Shown one piece after another: positions 7,901 through 14,102 of a stretch of 23,686 bases of DNA (position 1 is its first letter; the number at the start of each line of letters is the position of its first letter). The stretch spans positions 1 to 23,686 of the forward strand of contig CAMVIO010000005.1 of NCBI GenBank assembly GCA_947167555.1. Reading direction: 5' to 3'. This DNA is from an uncultured Selenomonadales bacterium (GTDB lineage Bacteria > Bacillota > Negativicutes > Selenomonadales > Selenomonadaceae). The notes below the pieces were generated by a model. The model was given only the letters and a program-made list of their open reading frames with translations, searched no databases and was not told the DNA's origin. A program made the position numbers and the translations under genes.

Positions 7901-8263
7901 TGCGAGCAGTCAATAAGCCGGGTTCTGTACTGAAAAATCAGTGGCAATCATTTATCTAGGCCGCTTGTTGCCAAACGACTCCAGCGACTCAACCCGGAAG
8001 GTTCCGCGGGCCGCATCATCCCTTCCCTATTTGGTCTTGCTCCGTGTGGGGTTTACCAAGCCGCCCGGTTGCCCGGACGCTGGTGCGCTCTTGCCGCACC
8101 TTTCCACCCTTACCCCCGCCAAAAATGACGAAGGCGGTTTTCGTTTCTATGGCACTTTCCCGGAGGTTGCCCTCGCCGGACGTTATCCGGCACACTGCCC
8201 TGTGGAGCCCGGACTTTCCTCTTGCAGCTCATACGTCTGCCAGCGATTGCCTTTCATGCTCGC
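7901..8263 (-). ncRNA. rnpB: RNase P RNA (bacterial)
   Basis: Catalytic RNA that matures tRNA 5' ends with the RnpA protein. Read leftwards, it contains the universal P4 element GAGGAAAGTCCGGGC (8221-8207) and its partner ACAGAACCCGGCTTAT (7928-7913). The ends pair: GCGAGC (8263-8258) at the 5' end with GCTCGC (7907-7902) at the 3' end, forming helix P1, so the RNA is about 363 nt. The start agrees with a promoter whose -10 ends 8 bases upstream. The open frames crossing this stretch on the + strand are artefacts. Confidence 0.96.
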
Positions 8264-8270
8264 AAAAAAG

Positions 8271-8299
8271 ATTATACTTGCTCCACCGCAACGCGTCAA
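8271..8299 (-). promoter_or_regulatory. rnpB promoter
   Basis: TTGACG (8299-8294), 17-bp spacer, TATAAT (8276-8271), near consensus. The -35 box begins 3 bases after the nif3-like stop codon (8302-8304), so the RNA gene has its own strong promoter directly behind the upstream gene. The predicted first base is G8263, the 5' end of helix P1. Confidence 0.85.
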
Positions 8300-8301
8300 G
8301 A

Positions 8302-9096
8302 TTACACGATTTCGAAAAAATCACGCGCTCTATCGTCCGCTACAACCTCAATTTTGTCTCCTAATTCTTCGGTTAACCGAGACACAAGGATGTCTACGAT
8401 TGGACGCTCCGTTGCAAAGTGCCCTGCGTCAATGACGTGGATACCGAGCGACGCCGCGCGTTGGGCATCGTGATAACGAACGTCTCCCGTGACAAAGGCA
8501 TCACATCCCATGAACGCCGCGCGCTCAATAAACTCCGCACCGCTGCCGCTGCATATTCCTACTGTTTTCACTGGACGGGTACCACCACTAATGAAACGCA
8601 CTGTCAAGACGCCTAATCCTTTTTTTACCCGCTCCGCAAAAGCCTTCGCATCTATTTTTTTAGGCAACTTTCCAATGCGGCCAAGACTTTCCGAAAGGGA
8701 ATCCGCGTTACTCAAGGGCACAAGCGTTGCTGGATCGAGGCCGATACGTGCCGCCAGTACGTCATTGACTCCCCCCTCTACACAGTCGAGATTTGTATGA
8801 GCGGCGAACACCGCCACACCTGCCCGAAGCAGTGCGCCGAGCAACCGTCCGTCGGGCAAATCAGTACGAAGCTTTTTCAAACCACGGAAAATCACGGGAT
8901 GGTGGGCGACAATCATTTGGAAGTTCTCAGCTTTCGCCCGCTCAACCAGCTCCTCCCGCACATCAAGACAGACAAGAATGCGTCGCACTTCGTCTTCTGG
9001 ACTTCCGACAAGCAGTCCCGGATTGTCCCATTCCTCCGCCAATTTTTTCGGTGCAATTCGTTCCATGACATCCATAACATCCCGACATTTGATCAT
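8302..9096 (-). CDS. Nif3-like dinuclear metal-centre protein (short form, YqfO-related)
   Basis: A 264-aa protein of the NIF3/DUF34 family, known to form hexameric rings with a two-metal site. The expected ligands are visible: His65-His66 in VAHHPVIF, His100 and Asp104 in AHTNLD, and His226 and Glu230 in GHFATERP. It is the short form: the middle PII-like insertion found in the ~370-aa Bacillus subtilis YqfO is absent. The biochemical role is unsettled; a GTP cyclohydrolase I type 2 annotation for this family is not well supported. Its ATG overlaps the trmK stop by 4 bp (ATGA), the trmK–nif3 pairing typical of Firmicutes. Confidence 0.92.
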   Translation of the reverse strand: MIKCRDVMDVMERIAPKKLAEEWDNPGLLVGSPEDEVRRILVCLDVREELVERAKAENFQMIVAHHPVIFRGLKKLRTDLPDGRLLGALLRAGVAVFAAHTNLDCVEGGVNDVLAARIGLDPATLVPLSNADSLSESLGRIGKLPKKIDAKAFAERVKKGLGVLTVRFISGGTRPVKTVGICSGSGAEFIERAAFMGCDAFVTGDVRYHDAQRAASLGIHVIDAGHFATERPIVDILVSRLTEELGDKIEVVADDRARDFFEIV

Positions 9097-9797
9097 GATA
9101 TATTCCCTTCTTTATCGTTCCATCGCTGCTCAATGTTTTGCAGTTCCTCGGTAATGGTTCGGTACGCTTCGCTTTCTTTTGCAGTTTCGCTCTTTTTCAT
9201 TCCACATAAGATTCGGCGTAATCGCTCTATCTGCGTTTCAACGTGACGAGCAAAAAGCGGAGGTCTTTCACACCAGAGTGTAGGCCCTAACGTCAAAAGC
9301 CACGGTTCCGGCATCTTCGCCATGCCGGGTTCCGCAGCGATGAGTTCATATAATCGTCCGTCTGCCACCGCAAGACTTTCATTCGCGATATGCCAGCCGT
9401 TTTCATATAACCAACGTCGGAGAACCGCCGCATCATTCATCGGCTGGAGAACAAGCCGTAAAACATGGGAAAGCACCTCATTACCCTCTGCTAAGATTGT
9501 CGCGATCAGTCCGCCCCCCATGCCTGCAATACAGATCGTATCGACTTCTCCAGGGACAAGTACCTTTAGTCCGTCGCCGCATCGCACTGGAATGCTTTCG
9601 GCCAATCCCGCCTCTGTTAACGTACGTCGCGCCGCCGCGCAAGGCCCTTCGTTTTTGTCTGTGGCAATAACTTGTATGGCGGCCCGGTCCTCCTTTAATG
9701 CAATGGCAAGATAGGCGTGGTCAGTACCGACGTCCGCTACGCGTGTGCCTCGCGGCACAAGCGCTGCTATAGCCGCCAGACGATTGTCAAGATGCAT
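9093..9797 (-). CDS. trmK: tRNA (adenine(22)-N1)-methyltransferase
   Basis: Methylates N1 of A22 in tRNA using S-adenosylmethionine. The 234-aa protein has a Rossmann methyltransferase domain with SAM motif DVGTDHAYL (22-30), AGMGGG (91-96) and catalytic-region motif LQPMND (117-122), then a C-terminal helical, probably coiled-coil tail (ETQIERLRRILCGMK...). The length fits the family. A GGGGGA box lies 9 bases before the ATG. It starts downstream of the prs terminator, so it needs read-through or its own promoter; no convincing promoter was seen in the 72-bp gap. Confidence 0.94.
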   Translation of the reverse strand: MHLDNRLAAIAALVPRGTRVADVGTDHAYLAIALKEDRAAIQVIATDKNEGPCAAARRTLTEAGLAESIPVRCGDGLKVLVPGEVDTICIAGMGGGLIATILAEGNEVLSHVLRLVLQPMNDAAVLRRWLYENGWHIANESLAVADGRLYELIAAEPGMAKMPEPWLLTLGPTLWCERPPLFARHVETQIERLRRILCGMKKSETAKESEAYRTITEELQNIEQRWNDKEGNIS

Positions 9798-9821
9798 TAT
9801 TTTCTTTCCCCCAAAAACAAG

Positions 9822-9852
9822 AAAAAGCGGCGCACAAAGACGCCGCTAAAAA
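9822..9852 (-). terminator. Intrinsic terminator after prs
   Basis: Read leftwards: AGCGGCG (9847-9841), an 8-nt loop, CGCCGCT (9832-9826), then TTTT. It separates prs from trmK, both leftward. Confidence 0.85.
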
Positions 9853-9869
9853 TATTATCCCCTCGTCCC

Positions 9870-10820
9870 TTATTTGAAGAGCTCGCTGACGGAACTGTGC
9901 GTATGGATGCTCCTGATGACGTCGCCGATTGCGTCTGCGAGAGAAAGAACAACAATCTTGTCCGACTGTTTTTCCGGCGGCAAAGGAATGGTGTCAGTGA
10001 TAATCAATTTTTTCAAATCAGATTCGTTGATACGCTGCACTGCCGGGTTACTCAGAATAGCATGGGAACAACAGGCATAAACCTCCGCTGCACCAAGTTT
10101 TTTAAGCGCCTTCGCACCCTCGCAGAGGGAACCGGCCGTGTCCACGATGTCGTCAATCATGATTGCAGTCTTGCCTTTAACGTCACCAATCAAATTCATG
10201 ACTTCGGCCTTACCCGGCTCGGGACGACGTTTCTCTATAATCGCAATGGAAGTATGCAGACGGTCAGCCAGCACTCGCGCCCTTGTTACGCCGCCAAGAT
10301 CGGGTGATACGACGACAGCATCATCAAAAACATGATTTTGATTAAAATAATCGGCAAGTACTGGAGCCGCAGCCAAATGGTCAACAGGAATATCAAAAAA
10401 GCCTTGAATCTGGCCGGCATGCAAATCAACTGTGACGACACGGTTTGCGCCCGCTGTCTCAATCAGGTTTGCAACAAGTTTTGCGGAAATCGGCTCACGA
10501 CCGCGCGTCTTGCGATCCTGGCGCGCATATGCGTAATACGGAACAACCGCCGTAACGCTGTGCACGGAAGCACGTTTGCATGCATCGATCATGATCAAAA
10601 GCTCAATCAAGCTGTCGTTGACCGGCTGGGAAGTCGGCTGGATGATATAGACGTCCCTTCCCCGAACGCTTTCATTTATCATGACTTGCGTCTCGCCGTT
10701 GTTGAATCGGCTTACCAACGCATCGCAAAGCGGCACGCCGAGATGATTGGCAATGTCCTTTGCAAGTTTTGGATTTGCCGTACCCGACAAGATGCAAATC
10801 GTTCCATATTGTGATGCCAT
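9870..10820 (-). CDS. prs: Ribose-phosphate pyrophosphokinase (PRPP synthetase)
   Basis: Makes PRPP from ribose 5-phosphate and ATP for purine, pyrimidine, His, Trp and NAD synthesis. The 316-aa length is typical of class I enzymes. Visible motifs: ATP-site ARQDRK (99-104), the VDLHAGQIQGFF segment with metal ligand His134 (131-142), the flexible-loop region IEKRRPEPGK (195-204) and the PRPP loop DDIVDTAGS (223-231). GGGGGA lies 6 bases before the ATG. It follows glmU in the usual Firmicutes order but has its own promoter in the 87-bp gap. Confidence 0.97.
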   Translation of the reverse strand: MASQYGTICILSGTANPKLAKDIANHLGVPLCDALVSRFNNGETQVMINESVRGRDVYIIQPTSQPVNDSLIELLIMIDACKRASVHSVTAVVPYYAYARQDRKTRGREPISAKLVANLIETAGANRVVTVDLHAGQIQGFFDIPVDHLAAAPVLADYFNQNHVFDDAVVVSPDLGGVTRARVLADRLHTSIAIIEKRRPEPGKAEVMNLIGDVKGKTAIMIDDIVDTAGSLCEGAKALKKLGAAEVYACCSHAILSNPAVQRINESDLKKLIITDTIPLPPEKQSDKIVVLSLADAIGDVIRSIHTHSSVSELFK

Positions 10821-10872
10821 GATCTGTCCCCCATTTTTATGAGATCATCGTTGATATTGAAAGTACACATTA

Positions 10873-10900
10873 ATTATAAATCAGCGTGGAGATTTGTCCA
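10873..10900 (-). promoter_or_regulatory. prs promoter
   Basis: TGGACA (10900-10895), 16-bp spacer, TATAAT (10878-10873), in the glmU–prs gap. It lets prs be expressed independently of glmU. Confidence 0.6.
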
Positions 10901-10907
10901 GTCTTAT

Positions 10908-12272
10908 TTATTTTCTCTTATCCGGCCAATTAGGAATGTTTTTCTGATGTGCGCGTGCCACTGCCAGTTCCTCTGACGGCACATCTTTCGTAATCGTGGA
11001 GCCTGCCGCGATATATGCTCCGTCGCCAATGGACACCGGCGCAACGAGATTCGAATTGCAGCCGACAAAGGCATTATCCCCGATTTTCGTGCGGAATTTT
11101 TGTTTGCCGTCATAATTGACAGTAATCGTTCCGCACCCCATATTGACTCCTGCGCCCATATCACAATCGCCGATATATTGTAAATGTGGTAACTTCGAGC
11201 CTTCGCCGATATTCGAGTTCTTGACCTCGACAAAATTTCCGATTTTTACATTCTTTCCGACTTGTGAATCCGGGCGTATATGGACAAATGGTCCCATCGT
11301 GACGCCTTCTTTGATTTCGCATTCGTGCGCATAAACAAAGTGCGCAGTTACGCCGTTGCCGATTTTCACGTCCGTAAAGCGGCTTGACGGACCAAGATTG
11401 CATCGTTCGCCCACGCTTGTTTTTCCTTCTATCCAAGTGAACGGATAAATGACCGTATCTCGCCCGACAGAGACATCCATATCAATAAACGTGGATTCCG
11501 GATCCATGAGTGTAACGCCGCTCTCCATCAATTCGATATTCTTCCTGCGGCGAAGTATTTTTTCTGCCTGCGCGAGATGAATACGGGAATTTACTCCCAG
11601 CGTCTCTTCGTAATCGTCCGCCGCAACGGCCCAGATCTTTTCACCCTGTCCACGAAGAATGGAAAGTACATCAGGCAGATAATATTCGCCTTGCGCGTTT
11701 TCACAGCCGACCTTTGACAGTGCGGAAAAAAGAGCGTCTTTTTCAAAACAATAAATCCCTGCGTTAACCTCTCGCACTTTACGCTCGTCTTCCGTTGCGT
11801 CCTTGTGCTCAACAATTTTTTCCACGTCGCCCGATGCCGTTCGTATTACACGTCCATACCCTGTTGCGTCAGGCATGATTGCCGTCAATACCGTGGCCTT
11901 TGCGCCCGCTTTTTCATGCTCTTCGTAGAGCTTTCGAAGCAGCCCGACAGTCAAGAGTGGCGTGTCTCCGCAGAGCACCATGACCGTACCTTTTGTCTCT
12001 CGAAGATACGGCTCTACTTGAAGCACCGCATGGCCTGTGCCAAGCTGTTCCTTTTGAACGACAACTTCCGCTGCACCGTCCAGTGCCTTCCGAACCTCAT
12101 CTGCGCCGAAACCGACGACGACGATATTGCGCTTTGAACCCGCTGACGTCGCTGTATCCAGTACACATCGCACCATTTCTTTGCCGCAAACTTTGTGCAA
12201 TACTTTCGGAAGCGCCGATTTCATGCGCGTTCCTTTTCCAGCCGCTAAAATAATCGTAACCAAATCCGTCAT
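10908..12272 (-). CDS. glmU: Bifunctional N-acetylglucosamine-1-phosphate uridylyltransferase / glucosamine-1-phosphate acetyltransferase
   Basis: Makes UDP-GlcNAc for peptidoglycan and surface polymers. The 454-aa protein has an N-terminal nucleotidyltransferase domain (LAAGKGTRM at 9-17, VLCGDTPLL, GYGRVIR, EVNAGIYCF) and a C-terminal left-handed β-helix of hexapeptide repeats (from about residue 250) with the acetyltransferase segment KLPHLQYIGDCDMGAGVNMGCG and NYDGKQKFRT. The start at 12272 is chosen because AAGGGAG is 8 bases upstream and the product then begins MTDLVTIILAAGKG. An in-frame ATG at 12299 would overlap the gntR end and has no RBS. It lies 13 bp after gntR, in one operon with gntR and ispE. 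Confidence 0.97.
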   Translation of the reverse strand: MTDLVTIILAAGKGTRMKSALPKVLHKVCGKEMVRCVLDTATSAGSKRNIVVVGFGADEVRKALDGAAEVVVQKEQLGTGHAVLQVEPYLRETKGTVMVLCGDTPLLTVGLLRKLYEEHEKAGAKATVLTAIMPDATGYGRVIRTASGDVEKIVEHKDATEDERKVREVNAGIYCFEKDALFSALSKVGCENAQGEYYLPDVLSILRGQGEKIWAVAADDYEETLGVNSRIHLAQAEKILRRRKNIELMESGVTLMDPESTFIDMDVSVGRDTVIYPFTWIEGKTSVGERCNLGPSSRFTDVKIGNGVTAHFVYAHECEIKEGVTMGPFVHIRPDSQVGKNVKIGNFVEVKNSNIGEGSKLPHLQYIGDCDMGAGVNMGCGTITVNYDGKQKFRTKIGDNAFVGCNSNLVAPVSIGDGAYIAAGSTITKDVPSEELAVARAHQKNIPNWPDKRK

Positions 12273-12285
12273 GTCTTGTGCTCCC

Positions 12286-12987
12286 TTATTCCTTAACAAT
12301 GTCCTTTTTTTCCTTTGCCTTCATGCTTGCCAAAAGTGTTTGCTCCGATTTTTCCATGTGATGCTCCGCCGCCTTGCGTGCAGCTTTCTCATCTCCCTGT
12401 GCAATGGCTTCGACAATTTTCCTATGTTCCTCCAGCGTTGCTTTGAGACGTCCTGGAAAGGACATAGATGTAGTGCGGAATCGTGTGAGTTGCTCTCGAA
12501 GATTTGAAATAATGCCGACAAGTCGTGTATTTCGGCTTGCCTGATACAAAAGATCATGAAATTCCGTATCTGTGCGGACAATACTTTCCATATCTCCGCT
12601 TTTGATATATGCGCCAATTTCTACAAGAAGCCGCTGAAGTTTTTCCAGTTCGTCTTCATTAATACGCTCAGCTGCCAATCCGCTTGCCAAGGATTCCAAA
12701 GACGTACGTATTTCAAACACTTCATTGATGTCGCGAATGGAAAGATCGGCAACGTAAGTGCCGCGTCTTGGCATCATAATGACGTAGCCTTCCATCTCCA
12801 GCTTTCGTATTGCTTCGCGCACAGGCGTTCGGCTAACACCGAGATCTTCCGCCAGCTGGATTTCCATCAAACGTTCGCCTGGCTGTAATATCCCACGCCG
12901 TACCGCATCCCGAAGTGTCTCGCAAACCACTTCTCTAAGAGGTTGGTAGCTGTCCAACTGAATGGGACCCAATTTCCTTTTTTCCAT
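12286..12987 (-). CDS. GntR-family regulator, FadR/FCD subfamily
   Basis: A 233-aa transcription factor. The N-terminal winged helix (about residues 15-80) has LREVVCETLRDAVRRGILQPGERL, recognition region LGVSRTPVREAIRKLEMEG and wing PRRGTYVA. The C-terminal all-helical FCD ligand domain has EVFEIRTSLESLAS, DTEFHDLLYQAS, EEHRKIVEAIAQGD and the His of AAEHHME. FCD domains usually bind small organic acids, often through a metal; the ligand is unknown here. The start is uncertain: ATG 12987 has GGATGGA just upstream, and ATG 12999, four codons earlier, has only AAAGG directly in front. It sits between ispE and glmU, where Bacillus subtilis has purR–yabJ–spoVG. Confidence 0.9.
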   Translation of the reverse strand: MEKRKLGPIQLDSYQPLREVVCETLRDAVRRGILQPGERLMEIQLAEDLGVSRTPVREAIRKLEMEGYVIMMPRRGTYVADLSIRDINEVFEIRTSLESLASGLAAERINEDELEKLQRLLVEIGAYIKSGDMESIVRTDTEFHDLLYQASRNTRLVGIISNLREQLTRFRTTSMSFPGRLKATLEEHRKIVEAIAQGDEKAARKAAEHHMEKSEQTLLASMKAKEKKDIVKE

Positions 12988-13020
12988 ACTTCCATCCATC
13001 CTTTATTGCTCAAACTTTCA

Positions 13021-13887
13021 TTATATATTGTTACGTCCTACTGTAGAGACAACAAAGACCGCTGCATCCGGATAATTCCTGGCGAGTGCCGCCGCCGCGT
13101 AATCTGCGTCTGTCTTTGTCTTTGTAAGGGCAAACACCGTTGGCCCACTGCCCGACATCAGGCTTGCTATCGCGCCATTCTCCATAAACACATGCTTATA
13201 TGCTTCGATAATCGTATACTCTTTTTTTGTCACTTCTTCCAGAACATTGGCAAGACAGCTTGCAATATGATCGACACACCCTTCGGAAAGTGCCGCAATC
13301 ATTTTCTTCGTATCGGGATGGTACAAAGCTCCCGTCTCATCATAATTCCTATATGCCCATGCTGTCGACACCGAAACAGGCGGTTTTGCCAAAACGACAA
13401 ATAGTGGCGGTAAATTAGGCAATCGTTGCAAAATTTCACCGCGTCCTGTCGCTAGCATTGTGCCGCCTTCGATGCAAAACGGAATATCCGAACCGATTTG
13501 CTCACCGAGCGCACAAAGATCTTCTGCTGTAAGCCTTTTGCCGAAGAGGATATTCATGCCGATCAGCACCCCTGCTGCATCGGCAGAGCCACCTGCCAAT
13601 CCAGCCGCAATAGGAATCCGCTTTTCGATTTCAATAAAAACGCCTTCTTGTATTCTGTATACATCCAAAAAAAGACGAGCGGCTTTCCATGCGAGATTCG
13701 TTTCGTCTGCCAAAAGCTCCTTTGTGTCGATCTGAAGGGAAATGCCTGTCTGTTGACGTTCCATGCGGATTGTATCAAAAAGCCCTACCGACTGCATAAC
13801 CATTTCAACTTCATGGTAGCCGTCCAAGCGCTTACTTAAAATATCCAGCGTCAAATTGATCTTGGCGTTCGCTTTAACCGTAACCAT
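13021..13887 (-). CDS. ispE: 4-diphosphocytidyl-2-C-methyl-D-erythritol kinase
   Basis: GHMP kinase of the MEP isoprenoid pathway; it phosphorylates CDP-ME. The 288-aa protein shows Lys9 in ANAKINLTL, the ATP loop PIAAGLAGGSADAA (92-105), GSDIPFCIEGG and the C-terminal GHMP motif LMSGSGPTVFAL. The length is typical. AGGAGA lies 9 bases before the ATG. It is the first gene of the leftward ispE–gntR–glmU operon and is divergent from the P-type-ATPase-like gene. Confidence 0.96.
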   Translation of the reverse strand: MVTVKANAKINLTLDILSKRLDGYHEVEMVMQSVGLFDTIRMERQQTGISLQIDTKELLADETNLAWKAARLFLDVYRIQEGVFIEIEKRIPIAAGLAGGSADAAGVLIGMNILFGKRLTAEDLCALGEQIGSDIPFCIEGGTMLATGRGEILQRLPNLPPLFVVLAKPPVSVSTAWAYRNYDETGALYHPDTKKMIAALSEGCVDHIASCLANVLEEVTKKEYTIIEAYKHVFMENGAIASLMSGSGPTVFALTKTKTDADYAAAALARNYPDAAVFVVSTVGRNNI

Positions 13888-13973
13888 AAAGAAAACTCTC
13901 CTGCGTAGTATGTCCTTTGGCCTAACGATATGTCACTCAATGAGCATTCGTTTTGCTTTTGCACAGCTTTTAT

Positions 13974-14002
13974 ATTATACCATTTTTAAATTCGCATGAA
14001 AA
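13974..14002 (-). promoter_or_regulatory. ispE operon promoter
   Basis: Extended -10 TGGTATAAT (TATAAT at 13979-13974) with a weak -35 TTTTCA (14002-13997) at 17 bp, leftward. The leader to the ispE ATG is about 80 nt. Confidence 0.6.
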
Positions 14003-14024
14003 CATCACGAAAGGAAATTTCTCT

Positions 14025-14042
14025 TTGTCAATGAATTGACAA
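14025..14042. promoter_or_regulatory. Perfect 8-2-8 inverted repeat, candidate operator
   Basis: TTGTCAATGAATTGACAA is a perfect inverted repeat (arms 14025-14032 and 14035-14042). Its right arm contains the -35 box of the rightward promoter, so a bound dimeric regulator would block that promoter. It lies 23 bp from the ispE -35 and might act on both. The bound protein is unknown. Confidence 0.55.
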
Positions 14043-14065
14043 TTAACGTCCTCACAGTTCATAAT
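14036..14065 (+). promoter_or_regulatory. Promoter of the P-type-ATPase-like / NFACT operon
   Basis: A perfect TTGACA (14036-14041), 18-bp spacer, CATAAT (14060-14065). The ATG of the first gene is 37 bases beyond the -10. Confidence 0.65.
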
Positions 14066-14102
14066 AATTAAATATGAAGAAATACAAAGGAGATTCCTTG
14101 GA

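Noticed and set aside
7941..8435. 164-codon frame on the + strand across rnpB
   Set aside because: The stretch is RNase P RNA on the other strand, with universal core elements and pairing ends.
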